64,000 bases of DNA from Neobacillus sp. PS3-34 (GCF_030915465.1 NZ_CP133267.1:3130501-3194500), one strand, 5' to 3'. Counted from the stretch's first letter, positions 1-9,794 are shown. Numbers and translations are program-made. Notes: a model not told the origin generated them from the sequence alone.

Positions 1-2
1 AA

Positions 3-224
3 TTGAACGACTGGGATCCTTTCCAGCTTGGCTACGGTCACTACGATACAGAAATAGCGGATACGATTCAGGCTGTCCATGAACTGGATGCTCCATCCGC
101 GCTTGCAAAGAGAATCCAGGGCATTTATGAATTTTCCTTTGAAGAGTTTATCCCTATGGAAAACTGTTTAAAAATAGCGAGGGATTTGCTTATTATTAAA
201 TCAAGCGAGTCCTGTTCCTTGTAA
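3..224 (+). CDS. yugE: DUF1871-like protein (YugE), 5' end outside the window
   Basis: The frame is open from the first base of the window to a TAA at 222-224, so only the last 73 or so residues are visible and the true start lies upstream. The segment WDPFQLGYGHYDTEIADTI followed by AVHELDAPSALAKRIQGIY resembles the small cytosolic DUF1871 proteins of Bacillus (YugE). No biochemical role is known to me. The next gene is YugF-like, as I remember for B. subtilis, which supports the assignment. A strong terminator follows at once, so this is the last gene of its transcript. Confidence 0.6.
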   Translation: MNDWDPFQLGYGHYDTEIADTIQAVHELDAPSALAKRIQGIYEFSFEEFIPMENCLKIARDLLIIKSSESCSL

Positions 225-230
225 TAATAG

Positions 231-264
231 AGCCCTCCCGGCATTAGCAGGAGGGCTTTTCTAT
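231..264 (+). terminator. Rho-independent terminator after yugE
   Basis: GCCCTCC and GGAGGGC form a perfect stem around a short loop, followed by TTTT. It lies seven bases past the yugE stop. Confidence 0.85.
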
Positions 265-321
265 TGGTTAAAAAGTTATTAATTATTACCTTCCAGACCG
301 TACTCAACAAGGTCATTGTAA

Positions 322-577
322 TCTAGCTCCAGCGCCCAGCCAATTTTCACCAATGAGACATCTTCCTCGATTATTTTGCTCCAAGCATGACCTTTAGGTG
401 ATGCTTGAAGCAGCTCGAGGTCGCTTCGGTCCTTCCGATGAAGTCAAAGAACGACTTCACCTACAGGCCCTCCAGCGCTTGTCGGGGCTAAGGCACTAGG
501 GAAAGCATCTAGGAGATTATGCTTCGCAGGAACAAGCGGTTTTTGCTTGTTCCGAGGAAGCTTGCGCCTTTTGTTCT
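322..577 (+). repeat. Dispersed intergenic repeat, family A, copy 1
   Basis: Begins TCTAGCTCCAGCGCCCAGCC, contains TGTCGGGGCTAA and ends CTTGCGCCTTTTGTTCT. A second copy with the same beginning, middle and end lies at 33770-33950 in the same orientation. The interior differs between copies and contains small inverted repeats. The right end runs into the 3' end of yugF on the other strand. I infer a non-coding, structured, dispersed repeat of the kind common between Bacillus genes. Confidence 0.75.
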
Positions 578-1401
578 GCATGTAAAAAATTCTGTATAAA
601 GCTGTAAACCTCCTCAGGACGTTCCTCCGGGACGAGATGGCCAGTTTCCTCAAGCACAATGAGCTGTGAATTTTTTAAATCCTTCTTTAACCGTTCTCCA
701 GTTTGTAAAGGAACAACCCGGTCATGCTCTCCCCATATTAGCAGGCAGGGTGTCTCGATTTTTGCCAAAACCTGTTCAGGTAGATCACCTTCGCGGTCGC
801 GGATCATCCTGGTCAGGGCAATGAAAATGTCATCCTCCAAAAATGGCTGTAAATATCCGTAAAGCATTTCATCCGTGATAAGGGAATGATCATAGACAAC
901 CTGCTGAAGGTTCTGCTTCACTCCAGAACGAGCGAGCCAAAATTTCACATACAAATGGAAAAACGGTATATAGCTGGTGAAGATAAGAGGGAGTCTGGAG
1001 CGCTTTAAATAGCCAGAACTGCAAAGCAATACCGCCTTTTCGGCAATGCCTGGCTGAAGATGAAGGATGTTCAGTACAATTTGACCGCCCATCGAGTGTC
1101 CGACCAGGGTAACATTTTTTAATCCGAGTTGTTCAATCAAATGGATGACGGTGAGAGCCATGTTTTTATAGGAATACTCAAAACTGTTTGATTTTCCGCT
1201 TTTTCCAAAGGGAGGAAGGTCAACGGAAAGAACCTCGTATTCCTGATTCAGCAAAGGAATGAGTCGACGGAAGCTGAACGTAGAAGAAAGAAATCCATGC
1301 AATAGAACCATGGTGCCCTTCGGTGCTTCATTCGGGTACCATTCATAGTACACATCAATATCATTAATTTGTTGTTTGCCATTCAAAACGGCTTGTTCCA
1401 T
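517..1401 (-). CDS. yugF: Alpha/beta-fold hydrolase (YugF-like)
   Basis: A 294-residue alpha/beta hydrolase. The oxyanion motif LLHGFLSS is near residue 35, the nucleophile elbow GHSMGG has Ser103, and the acid Asp227 (IWGEHDRVV) and base His255 (ETGHLVPEERP) complete the triad. The substrate is unknown; the family includes esterases and C-C hydrolases. The start is the ATG at 1401 because AGGAGG sits eight bases upstream; a longer in-frame start at 1464 lacks such a site. The last 20 or so codons (QKAQASSEQAKTACSCEA) are written by the adjacent repeat, so the natural C-terminus has probably been replaced. YugE-YugF order matches B. subtilis. Confidence 0.8.
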   Translation of the reverse strand: MEQAVLNGKQQINDIDVYYEWYPNEAPKGTMVLLHGFLSSTFSFRRLIPLLNQEYEVLSVDLPPFGKSGKSNSFEYSYKNMALTVIHLIEQLGLKNVTLVGHSMGGQIVLNILHLQPGIAEKAVLLCSSGYLKRSRLPLIFTSYIPFFHLYVKFWLARSGVKQNLQQVVYDHSLITDEMLYGYLQPFLEDDIFIALTRMIRDREGDLPEQVLAKIETPCLLIWGEHDRVVPLQTGERLKKDLKNSQLIVLEETGHLVPEERPEEVYSFIQNFLHAEQKAQASSEQAKTACSCEA

Positions 1402-1533
1402 ACGCTCATCCTCCTGCCTTTGCAGTGTTTGACTTTTAATTTTCCCTGTGCAGCCCAACTTCACACCTTTACAAAAAATTATTTATGGGAATTTATTTTT
1501 TCGTTATTCCATATGCCATACCGCTTTTCAAGC

Positions 1534-1568
1534 AAAAAAAGAGGACAAACCAAATTAGTGATTTGTCC
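1534..1568 (-). terminator. Terminator-like hairpin reading leftward
   Basis: On the minus strand GGACAAA and TTTGTCC pair and are followed by a run of seven T. It would stop leftward transcription between yugI and yugF, although no minus-strand gene lies directly to its right. It may protect yugF from read-through out of rocR. Confidence 0.45.
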
Positions 1569-1680
1569 ACTTCAAAAAGGGGGAATTTAGAAAGCCTTAT
1601 GGATGCAGGTTGCCCAGATTTTCATTTTTTTATACGCCCAACTGCATGCAGTTAAAAAAAATTAGTGGACCATTTAACGT

Positions 1681-1703
1681 GGAAAAAAAGTTTCTTTTTT
1701 TCC
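1681..1703. repeat. Perfect inverted repeat upstream of yugI
   Basis: GGAAAAAAAG and CTTTTTTTCC form ten-base perfect arms around TTT. It sits about 110 bases upstream of the yugI start. The rest of 1402-1813 holds no gene I can support; this palindrome, the hairpin at 1534 and a candidate promoter are its only visible structures. Confidence 0.5.
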
Positions 1704-1731
1704 TGCAGGTGGAATACTAAACAAAGTATTT

Positions 1732-1768
1732 TTGATTAAATTACTATTTTGTGATATAGTATTATAAT
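1732..1768 (+). promoter_or_regulatory. Candidate vegetative promoter of yugI
   Basis: TTGATT at 1732-1737 and TATAGT at 1755-1760 are 17 bases apart; a TATAAT also occurs at 1763-1768. The yugI ribosome site TAGGAGTG follows at 1801. Assigned by motif and position only. Confidence 0.4.
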
Positions 1769-1813
1769 GCGTATAAAAAGGATAAAAATAAATATAAATT
1801 TAGGAGTGTTTGC

Positions 1814-2203
1814 ATGTCAGAAAAAATCGAAACAGGCAGTATTTTAACAGGAAAGGTAACTGGTATTCAACCTTACGGAGCATTTGTTGCTTTGAACGAA
1901 AATACACAGGCCTTGTTCATATTTCAGAAATTACTCACGGCTATGTAAAGGATATTAACGAACATCTTAAAGTTGGCGATGAAGTACAGGTTAAAGTTTT
2001 ATCTGTAGACGAAGCAGCTGGCAAAATCGGCGCTTTCTATCCGTGCTACAGAAGAAGCTCCGGCACAGCCTGCAGCAGCAGCAAAAGCTAAAAAGCCTCG
2101 CAAACGTCAGGCAGCTGCTATTATCCAGGAAGATGATGGCCAGCAAGGTTTCAATACATTAAAAGAAAAGCTTCAAGAATGGATCGAACAGTCACAGCGC
2201 TAA
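1814..2203 (+). CDS. yugI: S1-domain RNA-binding protein, general stress protein 13-like (YugI); two compensating frameshifts
   Basis: The first frame reads MSEKIETGSILTGKVTGIQ, then an S1 fold (YGAFVAL, HISEITHGYVKDINEHLKVG, VQVKVLSVDE), and a basic tail ending TLKEKLQEWIEQSQR. The family is a small ribosome-associated S1 protein of about 130 residues. Two indels break the frame: one base missing at 1909-1912 (expected CAG GGC CTT) and one extra near 2029-2033 (expected ATC GGC CTT or GGG CTT). They compensate, so frame and stop are normal afterwards. Both fall at a GGCC or at what would be one, which suggests sequencing error rather than decay. The start follows TAGGAGTG. Confidence 0.8.
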
Positions 2204-2213
2204 TATATAGAAT

Positions 2214-2262
2214 TGGCTTGTTCCCGCTCTTTTTACAAAGAGCGAGAACAGGCCTTTTTATT
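2214..2262 (+). terminator. Terminator between convergent yugI and rocR
   Basis: A long stem pairing GCTTGTTC/CGCTCT with AGAGCG/GAACAGGC, followed by TTTTTATTTTTT. It overlaps the rocR stop codon and probably serves yugI. Confidence 0.8.
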
Positions 2263-3668
2263 TTTTGGAAATACCATATTTCCGAAGTCTATATTGAAGA
2301 TTTTGTCTGCTCATATTTAGCGTTTTTGCCGTTTTTGTAATATTGTTATCATGGTGCTGCAATACTTTTCTTAAGTAATACATTTCAGCCTCCGCCATAT
2401 ATTCATCCAAGGGCTTTATCTGTCGCCCCTTCTGAATGAGCAGGTCTTCCAAATCCTCCGTTCCGGCGCTGTCCACTTTAAATGATGGTTTATTCCGGAA
2501 TTGAATCGGCAGATGGGAGAAGGCTATTACATCCTCATGCTCGAGCAGGTTCATCGTTCCCTCGATAATATGCTCTAATTCGCGAACATTTCCAGGCCAA
2601 TCGTATTGCTCAAGCTTTTCCAGGACCTCCTCATCTATTTTTTTTACCTTCATGGCAAATAGGTCATTATATTTATCGATAAAAAAGTATACTAACTCCT
2701 CAATATCGTTCCTTCGCGCCCTTAAAGGAGGGATGAAAAGAGATACAACACTGAGACGGTAATAGAGATCCTTTCTCAGTATCCCCTTGCCAATTGCCTC
2801 TATCGGGTCTTCATTGATGGTTGCAATGATTCGGACATCCACTTCCCGATCTTTCGTATCTCCAACGCGGCGTACCGTTTTTTCCTGCAGGACACGTAAA
2901 AGTTTTGCCTGCAGGCTGGGATTCAATGAATTGATTTCATCCAAGAGCAAAGTGCCCCCATCAGCCTGTTCAAACAGACCAGGACGTTCAATTGAGCCTG
3001 TAAAAGCCCCTTTTTTTGTCCCGAACAGAAGGCTTTCAATGAGGCTGTCCGGTAGCGCGGCACAATTTTGGGAGATGAATGGCTTTGCGGAGCGGCTGCT
3101 CCCGTTGTGGATGCTCTGCGCAAACAGCTCTTTGCCTGTACCGGTTTCCCCAATAATCAGCACTGATGAGTTTGTCCGCGTAGCCCGCTTGCTTGCATCA
3201 ATGACTTCCTGGATTTTATGGCTGGTACCGATAATGCTATCGAAGGTGTACTTTGTGGCCCTTTTTTAAGAGATTTTCCCTTATTAGGCGCTCATATTTA
3301 GTTATATCCCTGGCTATTTCCATTGCCCCGATTTTAACGCCGTCCTCAATGATGGGAAAGGTATTATTGACGGTGGTAATTTCCTGGCCTTTATTATTGA
3401 AATACGTCTGTTTTGCATTTTTTATTGTGATTCCATTGCGTAATGCTGCTAATAGTGTACTGTCCTCATTTTGATTGAAGGAAAATACATCGAGTAAATT
3501 TTTATCAAGGACATCCTCAATTTCCATGCCTTCAATGTCTTTCATTTTTTGATTGTAAATGATCGTTTTACCACCTGAATTTACAACATGCACTCCAACA
3601 TCAATTTCATTAATGATTTTTTCAAAAATAATCTTTTTTTGGAGCAGTTCTAAATTATCTGAATTCAT
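2258..3668 (-). CDS. rocR: Sigma-54-dependent activator of arginine catabolism (RocR-like); one frameshift
   Basis: N-terminal PAS domain (residues about 15-125), then an AAA+ sigma-54 activation domain with Walker A GETGTGKE, GAFTGS sigma-54 contact loop (written KKGAFTGS), Walker B GGTLLLDEI and the WPGNVREL box. A Fis-type helix-turn-helix (NITKTAKTLNMSRQNLQYRL) closes it. In the RocR family the PAS region senses arginine or ornithine and the protein activates roc promoters. The frame breaks near 3261-3267, where the A6 run next to GGGCC (minus strand) has one base too many; removing it gives LLKRATKYTFDSIIG. It is divergent from rocA, whose promoter it should activate. Confidence 0.85.
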
Positions 3669-3724
3669 TTATTTACTCCATTTCTATTGGCATCTTAACC
3701 GAATTTTAATATTATTGATTAGGG

Positions 3725-3747
3725 ATGTGCAATGATTTTTTGCACAT
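3725..3747. promoter_or_regulatory. Candidate RocR upstream activating sequence 1
   Basis: Perfect eight-base arms ATGTGCAA and TTGCACAT around a seven-base spacer, about 80 bases upstream of the sigma-54 promoter. The TGCAA/TTGCA core fits what is known of RocR and other enhancer-type sites. Assignment to RocR is inference from position. Confidence 0.65.
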
Positions 3748-3771
3748 TTAAAATAGAAAACGCTTCCAACG

Positions 3772-3788
3772 CGCAAAAATATTTTGCG
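3772..3788. promoter_or_regulatory. Candidate RocR upstream activating sequence 2
   Basis: CGCAAAA and TTTTGCG form perfect seven-base arms around ATA. It lies between site 1 and the -24/-12 promoter and shares the GCAAAA/TTTTGC core, giving the paired-site layout expected for enhancer-binding activators. Confidence 0.65.
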
Positions 3789-3826
3789 TTATAACTTGCC
3801 GATGCTGTCACAGCAAGGTTTTAATT

Positions 3827-3844
3827 TTGGCATGGAAATTGCAT
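3827..3844 (+). promoter_or_regulatory. Sigma-54 (SigL) -24/-12 promoter of rocADG
   Basis: TTGGCATGGAAATTGCAT has the GG and GC doublets exactly ten bases apart, matching the -24/-12 consensus TTGGCAN5-6TTGC. It is 40 bases upstream of the rocA start and downstream of two inverted-repeat activator sites. Confidence 0.9.
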
Positions 3845-3885
3845 TAATAATATTCGGTAAGATGAAACCAAAGGGGGAAGAGAAT

Positions 3886-5433
3886 ATGGTACAGCCATAT
3901 AAGCACGAGCCTTTCACAGATTTTACGAATGAAAAAGAGCGCCAGGGATATCTTGAGGCACTGAAAACAGTCGAGGGCTATTTAGGACAGGATTATGATC
4001 TTGTTATTGGCGGAGAAAAGATTACGACTGAAGATAAAATCGTTTCCTATAATCCATCAAATAAAGAAGAAGTCATCGGACGCGTTTCAAAAGCGAACCA
4101 GGAGCTGGCTGAAAAAGCGATGCAGGCTGCGGTTGAAGCGTTCAAAACATGGAAGAAGACAAAAGCGGAAGTGCGTGCAGACGTATTGTTTAAAGCTGCT
4201 GCGATCATTCGCCGCCGCAAGCATGAATTCTCTGCGCTTTTAACAAAGGAAGCAGGTAAGCCATGGAGAGAAGCGGATGCCGATACAGCAGAAGCAATCG
4301 ACTTCCTTGAATTCTATGCGCGCCAAATGCTGAAATTAAAAGACGGTGTGCCAGTCCAAAGCCGTCCAAATGAATACAACCGTTATGACTATATCCCATT
4401 GGGAGTAGGCGTCATCATTTCTCCATGGAACTTCCCATTGGCGATTATGGCAGGAACAACGGTTGCGGCTATCGTGACAGGAAATACTGTTCTATTAAAG
4501 CCAGCTTCCACAACTCCAATCGTTGCGGCTAAGTTCGTAGAAGTCATGGGAGAAGCAGGCCTTCCAGCAGGTGTTCTGAACTTCGTTCCAGGCAGCGGTG
4601 CTGAAGTGGGCGACTACCTCGTTGATCATAAGGACACTCGTTTTGTCAGCTTTACGGGTTCACGTGAAGTCGGTCTTCGTATTTTTGAACGTTCATCCAA
4701 AGTAGGCGAAGGCCATCTGTGGATGAAGCGCCTGATTGCGGAAATGGGCGGAAAAGATACGATCGTCGTTGACAGCGAGGCAGACCTGGAGCTAGCGGCT
4801 CAATCGATCATGGCTTCGGCGTTCGGATTCTCCGGCAGAAAATGTTCTGCTTGTTCACGTGCCATTGTTGTGGAAGACGTGTACGACCAGGTGCTGAACC
4901 GTGTGGTTGAATTGACCAGCCAATTGACTGTCGGCAATCCTGAGGAGCAAAGCACGTTCACAGGTCCGGTTATTGACCGCAATGCATTCAAAAAGATCAT
5001 GGAGTACGTGGAAATTGGCAAGCAGGAAGGCAAATTGATGGCAGGTGGAGAAGGCGACGATTCCAAGGGCTTCTTCATCAAACCAACGATTTTCGCTGAC
5101 CTTGATCCGAAATCCCGCATCATGCAGGAAGAAATTTTTGGCCCGGTTGTCGGCTTCTCAAAAGCGAAGGATTTCAACGAAGCAATTGAGTTTGCGAACA
5201 ACACCGAGTACGGCTTAACAGGTGCGGTCATCACGACAAACCGTGCACACATGGAACAGGCCCGTGAAGATTTCCATGTCGGAAACCTTTACTTCAACCG
5301 CGGCTGTACAGGCGCGATTGTTGGCTACCAGCCATTTGGCGGCTTCAATATGTCCGGAACCGACTCTAAGGCGGGCGGACCAGACTATCTGCTTCTTCAT
5401 ATGCAAGCGAAAACAACATCTGAAATGTATTAA
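3886..5433 (+). CDS. rocA: 1-pyrroline-5-carboxylate dehydrogenase (RocA)
   Basis: A 515-residue NAD-dependent aldehyde dehydrogenase that oxidises pyrroline-5-carboxylate/glutamate semialdehyde to glutamate. Visible: [17 protein letters not shown] for the cofactor, the catalytic Glu in LIAEMGGKD and the catalytic Cys in [12 protein letters not shown]. The length equals that of the Bacillus RocA/PutC family. The start at 3886 follows AAGGGGGAAG; an in-frame ATG at 3862 lies before that ribosome site, and the sigma-54 promoter lies just upstream. It is the first gene of a probable rocA-rocD-rocG transcript controlled by RocR and SigL. Confidence 0.93.
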   Translation: MVQPYKHEPFTDFTNEKERQGYLEALKTVEGYLGQDYDLVIGGEKITTEDKIVSYNPSNKEEVIGRVSKANQELAEKAMQAAVEAFKTWKKTKAEVRADVLFKAAAIIRRRKHEFSALLTKEAGKPWREADADTAEAIDFLEFYARQMLKLKDGVPVQSRPNEYNRYDYIPLGVGVIISPWNFPLAIMAGTTVAAIVTGNTVLLKPASTTPIVAAKFVEVMGEAGLPAGVLNFVPGSGAEVGDYLVDHKDTRFVSFTGSREVGLRIFERSSKVGEGHLWMKRLIAEMGGKDTIVVDSEADLELAAQSIMASAFGFSGRKCSACSRAIVVEDVYDQVLNRVVELTSQLTVGNPEEQSTFTGPVIDRNAFKKIMEYVEIGKQEGKLMAGGEGDDSKGFFIKPTIFADLDPKSRIMQEEIFGPVVGFSKAKDFNEAIEFANNTEYGLTGAVITTNRAHMEQAREDFHVGNLYFNRGCTGAIVGYQPFGGFNMSGTDSKAGGPDYLLLHMQAKTTSEMY

Positions 5434-5438
5434 TGAAG

Positions 5439-5466
5439 GTCGGAATCCTCCTTATAGGGGATTCCG
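5439..5466 (+). other. Stem-loop between rocA and rocD
   Basis: CGGAATCC and GGATTCCG pair around a short loop but no T run follows. It looks like an mRNA processing or stabilising hairpin rather than a full terminator, leaving rocD in the same operon. Confidence 0.5.
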
Positions 5467-5517
5467 GTTATAATAGAAATATCCGTTATTATCAACACGA
5501 ATGGAGGAGAGGTTTTT

Positions 5518-6716
5518 ATGGTACAAGAAACAGCTTCACAATCATTAATCGAGCAAACGGAAAAATACGGAGCAAACAACTATCATCCGCTGCCAATTGT
5601 CATTACTAAGGCAGAGGGAGTATGGGTTGAGGATCCTGAAGGTAATAAATACATGGATATGCTAAGCGCGTACTCTGCCGTTAACCAGGGCCACCGCCAC
5701 CCAAGAATTATCCAGGCGCTTAAAGACCAGGCTGACCGTGTGACACTGACTTCACGTGCATTCCATAATGACCAGCTTGGACCATGGTATGAAAAAGTTT
5801 GTGAGCTGACAAAAATGGAAATGGCCCTGCCGATGAATACAGGTGCGGAAGCGGTTGAAACGGCTGTTAAAGCAGCTCGTCGCTGGGCATATGATGTGAA
5901 AGGCATAGCAGACAACCAGGCTGAAATCATCGCTTGTGTGGGCAATTTCCATGGCCGCACAATGACTGCTGTCTCTTTATCTTCCGAAGCAGAATACAAG
6001 CGCGGATTTGGCCGATGCTGCCAGGCATCAAGCTTATCCCTTACGGAGATTTTGAAGCGCTGAAAGAAGCAATCTCACCAAATACAGCAGCATTTTTGAT
6101 TGAACCAATCCAGGGGGAAGCAGGAATTGTCATCCCTAAGGAAGGGTTCATGAAACAGGCCTTTGATTTGTGTAAAGAAAACAATGTCCTGTTTATTGCC
6201 GATGAAATCCAGGCGGGACTTGCCCGTACTGGAAAAATGTTCGCCTGCGAATGGGAAGGAATCCAACCGGATATGTACATCCTTGGCAAAGCTTTGGGCG
6301 GTGGTGTTTTCCCTATTTCCTGCGTGGTTGCAAACAAGGATATTTTAGGGGTTTTCAATCCGGGTTCCCACGGTTCAACATTTGGCGGAAATCCAATGGC
6401 ATGTGCTGTATCAATAGCAGCGCTTGATGTTTTAACTGAAGAAAAACTAGCAGAGAGATCTCTTGAGCTAGGCGAGTATTTCATGGGGAAACTAAAAGAG
6501 TTTTCCAACCCAATTATTAAGGAAGTTCGCGGCAGAGGTTTGTTTATTGGGGTTGAATTGACAGAACCTGCCCGAAAATATTGCGAGGAATTAAAGGAAT
6601 ATGGACTGCTGTGCAAGGAAACACATGATACCGTAATCCGCTTCGCACCACCGTTGGTTATTACAACGGAAGAGCTTGACTGGGCAATCGAACGTATTCA
6701 AAAAGTATTGGGCTAA
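5518..6716 (+). CDS. rocD: Ornithine aminotransferase (RocD); one frameshift
   Basis: A PLP-dependent class III aminotransferase that converts ornithine and 2-oxoglutarate to glutamate semialdehyde and glutamate, feeding RocA. Visible: [54 protein letters not shown] and the Schiff-base lysine in LGKALGGG. The frame breaks at 6010-6013, where GGCCGATG should be GGCCCGATG ([14 protein letters not shown]); restoring one C gives a normal 399-residue protein. The indel is in a GGCC. Ribosome site GGAGAGG precedes the ATG. Confidence 0.9.
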
Positions 6717-6773
6717 ATAGAGAAATATTTAAATAGAGGATTAATTTTTTAAAACAAACTAAGGGGTGCAGTA

Positions 6774-8055
6774 ATGGGAGCCGCAGAAACAACAAACAAA
6801 AAAGCAGGTCAGGCGGAAGAATCATTAAATCTTTTAACTTCAACACAGGTTGTTATTAAAGACGCACTGGAGAAACTAGGCTATGGCGAGGAAATGTATG
6901 AATTGCTGAAAGAGCCATTAAGGATGCTGAATGTCCGGATACCAGTCCGCATGGATGACGGTTCTGTAAAAATATTTACCGGCTATCGTGCCCAGCATAA
7001 TGATGCAGTCGGCCCAACAAAGGGCGGTGTCCGTTTCCACCCAGAGGTTGATGAGGATGAAGTGAAGGCTTTATCAATGTGGATGAGCCTGAAATGCGGA
7101 ATTGTCGACCTGCCTTATGGAGGAGGAAAAGGCGGAATCATTTGCGATCCGCGCACGATGTCTATGGGTGAGCTTGAAAGGCTGAGCCGCGGGTATGTAA
7201 GGGCAATCAGCCAGATTGTTGGCCCTACCAAGGACATTCCTGCTCCTGATGTATACACGAACTCGCAGATTATGGCCTGGATGATGGATGAGTACAGCAG
7301 GCTTCGCGAGTACGATTCTCCAGGATTCATTACCGGAAAACCCATTGTGCTTGGCGGCTCCCAGGGACGTGAAAAAGCAACTGCCCAGGGTGTTGTATTT
7401 TGTATCGAAGAAGCAGCGAAAAAACGTGGCATTTCTGTTGAAGGGCCCGTGTAATCGTACAGGGCTTTGGAAATGCAGGAAGCTTTTTGCGAAATTCATG
7501 CACGACGCGGGCGCGAAGGTAATTGGAATTTCCGATGCTTACGGTGCTCTGCATGATCCGGACGGACTTGACATTGACTATCTACTCGATCGCCGTGACA
7601 GCTTTGGTACGGTGACTACGTTATTCGATAATACGATCACCAATCAGGAGCTGCTTGAACTGGATTGCGATATCCTTGTGCCAGCAGCTATCTCGAACCA
7701 AATTACCGTGAAAAACGCCGATAATATTAAAGCTTCTATTATTGTTGAAGCGGCAAACGGGCCAACGACTTTGGAGGCAACTAAAATCCTTACAGAGCGC
7801 GGCATCCTATTAGTGCCGGACGTGCTTGCAAGCTCAGGCGGCGTTACCGTTTCTTATTTTGAATGGGTTCAGAACAATCAAGGATACTACTGGACCGAGG
7901 AAGAAGTGACTGAAAAGCTTCGCAAAAAAATCGTCCAGTCTTTTAATAATGTATACGACACGGCTGAAAGCCGAAAAGTAAACATGCGCCTGGCTGCCTA
8001 CATGGTTGGCGCACGAAAAATGTCTGAAGCTTCCCGCTTTAGAGGCTGGATTTAA
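6774..8055 (+). CDS. rocG: NAD-specific glutamate dehydrogenase (RocG/GudB type); two frameshifts
   Basis: Catabolic glutamate dehydrogenase, about 427 residues, the last step of arginine/ornithine/proline use. Visible: GYRAQHNDAVGPTKGGVRFH, the substrate-binding lysine loop LPYGGGKGGI, PAPDVYTNSQIMAWM, and the nucleotide-binding segment GFGNAGSFLAKFMHDAG once the frame is repaired. Two single-base losses occur, at 7443-7448 (GGGCCC, expected GGGGCC) and near 7487-7493 (expected TTTTTGGCG or TTTTTGGCC). No frame break lies in the catalytic core otherwise. Context with rocA and rocD argues for RocG rather than GudB. Confidence 0.88.
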
Positions 8056-8062
8056 TAAGACG

Positions 8063-8097
8063 CAAAAAATCCTTGCAGTTGCTGCAAGGATTTTTTT
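8063..8097 (+). terminator. Terminator of the rocADG operon
   Basis: AATCCTTGCAG pairs with CTGCAAGGATT, followed by TTTTTTT and preceded by AAAAAA; likely works in both directions. Confidence 0.9.
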
Positions 8098-8137
8098 GGC
8101 GAGTGCCAAAGGACTTGGCATTCACGAGCGTGATAAG

Positions 8138-8178
8138 AAAAACTATGGCATTAGCCAAAGGACTTTGCGGATGCCAAG
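8138..8178 (-). terminator. Terminator of yuzA
   Basis: On the minus strand TTGGCAT pairs with ATGCCA and an inner CAAAG pairs with CTTTG; a TTTTTCTT tract follows. An additional outer ACTTGGCAT copy at 8113 could compete for pairing. Confidence 0.6.
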
Positions 8179-8196
8179 TTTTTCTAATAATTGATA

Positions 8197-8430
8197 TTAT
8201 CGAGTCGGCCTGACTTCTGGATCTCTTTCCAGTTCTTCATTCGGTTTGAAAAGAAGCCCGAGGTTAATAAGTCCGGCAATGCCTACTAAACCATAAATGA
8301 TTCTGGCAATCGCTGAATCCTGGCCACCGAATATATTTGCAACAAGGTCAAATTGGAAAAATCCGATTAATCCCCAGTTAATAGCGCCAATAATGGTTAA
8401 TGCCAGTGCAATGCGTTGAATCGCACTCAT
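8197..8430 (-). CDS. yuzA: DUF378 small membrane protein (YuzA-like)
   Basis: A 77-residue protein with two membrane segments (about residues 8-27 and 42-62); the first ends in the hallmark GAINWGLIGFF of DUF378. A charged tail (NEELERDPEVRPTR) follows. Function unknown. The start ATG is preceded by AAGGAGG. It stands between the roc genes and yugJ, as yuzA does beside yugJ in B. subtilis by my recollection. Confidence 0.75.
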   Translation of the reverse strand: MSAIQRIALALTIIGAINWGLIGFFQFDLVANIFGGQDSAIARIIYGLVGIAGLINLGLLFKPNEELERDPEVRPTR

Positions 8431-8589
8431 GTAAGTTCCTCCTTAATAGATGGATTCAATAATAGAATGAATCCTGCTGCCAATAAATATTCATGGAAAA
8501 GAATAAATTTTTTATCCAAGCCGTGTTCTTTGCAAATGATTATAAAATGGATAATAATAAAAACTGACTATTAAAGGAGGTTGATCGAA

Positions 8590-9753
8590 TTGCAAAGCTT
8601 CACTTATTGGAATCCGACTAAATTAATTTTTGGAAAAGATCAACTTGAACAATTAAAAACTGAAATTCCTCAATATGGAAAAAAGGTTTTACTTGTATAT
8701 GGTGGCGGAAGCATCAAACGCAGCGGTCTTTATGAGCAGGTTTTAAATCAGCTTAAGGAAATTGGCGCTGAAGTGTTTGAACTTCCAGGTGTTGAGCCGA
8801 ATCCGCGAATCACTACTGCGAGGAAAGGTATCGAAATCTGCAAGAATGAAGGCATCGATTTCATCCTGGCTGTGGGAGGCGGAAGTGTTATCGACTGCAC
8901 AAAGCTGATTGCTGCAGGTGCAAAATATGATGGAGACGCTTGGGATTTAGTCATTAAAAAAGCATTTGCTGCTGAAGCACTTCCATTTGGAACAGTGCTT
9001 ACACTTGCTGCAACTGGCTCTGAGATGAACAGTGGCTCGGTTATCACCAACTGGGAAACACAGGAAAAATACGGATGGGGAAGCCCTTTAACATTCCCTA
9101 AGTTTTCAATCCTAGATCCGGTTAATACTTTTACTGTTCCGAAGGACCATACGATTTATGGAATGGTCGATATGATGACACACGTTTTTGAACAATATTT
9201 CCACCAGGTTGAAAACACTCCGCTTCAGGACCGTATGTGTGAAGGCGTGTTAACGACTGTTATCGAAACAGCTCCGAAGCTGATCAATGATTTAGAGAAT
9301 TACGAATACCGTGAAACGATTTTATACAATGGAACCATAGCTCTAAATGGCATGCTGCAAATGGGGTACCGTGGTGACTGGGCTACCCATAATATTGAAC
9401 ACGCAGTTTCAGCTGTATATGATATCCCACATGCTGGCGGACTTGCGATTCTCTTCCCGAATTGGATGAAGCACAATCTAAAAGAGAATCCAGCCCGCTT
9501 TAAGCAATTAGCTGTTAGAGTGTTTGGCGTAGATCCAGCCGGAAAGTCTGACGAAGAGGCTGGCCTTGAAGGAATTGATAAGCTACGTGAATTCTGGTCA
9601 AGCCTTGGTGCGCCTACCCGCCTAGCTGATTATCAAATTGATGACAGCAATCTGGATTTAATGGCTGACAAAGCAATGGCCAACGGCGAGTTTGGTAATT
9701 TCAAAAAGCTCAACAAAGAAGATGTACTAGCGATTTTACGTGCTTCCTTATAA
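8590..9753 (+). CDS. yugJ: Iron-containing alcohol dehydrogenase (YugJ/YugK, butanol dehydrogenase type)
   Basis: A 387-residue group III alcohol dehydrogenase. Visible: [10 protein letters not shown] and [12 protein letters not shown] for NAD(P)[10 protein letters not shown], the metal-binding Asp/His set around [11 protein letters not shown], and [21 protein letters not shown]. The likely reaction is reversible reduction of aldehydes. The TTG at 8590 is chosen because AAAGGAGG lies nine bases upstream; the upstream TTG at 8581 abuts the ribosome site. The resulting length equals that of YugJ. It is monocistronic, with a terminator behind. Confidence 0.88.
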   Translation: MQSFTYWNPTKLIFGKDQLEQLKTEIPQYGKKVLLVYGGGSIKRSGLYEQVLNQLKEIGAEVFELPGVEPNPRITTARKGIEICKNEGIDFILAVGGGSVIDCTKLIAAGAKYDGDAWDLVIKKAFAAEALPFGTVLTLAATGSEMNSGSVITNWETQEKYGWGSPLTFPKFSILDPVNTFTVPKDHTIYGMVDMMTHVFEQYFHQVENTPLQDRMCEGVLTTVIETAPKLINDLENYEYRETILYNGTIALNGMLQMGYRGDWATHNIEHAVSAVYDIPHAGGLAILFPNWMKHNLKENPARFKQLAVRVFGVDPAGKSDEEAGLEGIDKLREFWSSLGAPTRLADYQIDDSNLDLMADKAMANGEFGNFKKLNKEDVLAILRASL

Positions 9754-9762
9754 ATTTAGTTT

Positions 9763-9794
9763 ACAGCCTGGACATTGCGTTCAGGCTGTTTTTC
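9763..9794 (+). terminator. Terminator of yugJ
   Basis: ACAGCCTG and CAGGCTGT form the stem; TTTTTCT follows. Confidence 0.85.

Noticed and set aside
444..659. Open frame of 71 residues on the minus strand
   Set aside because: It overlaps repeat A and the 3' end of yugF in another frame; it is a shadow.
5518..8055. rocD and rocG as pseudogenes
   Set aside because: Each break is a one-base loss at or near GGCC, and every catalytic motif is present on both sides. Sequencing error explains it better than decay.
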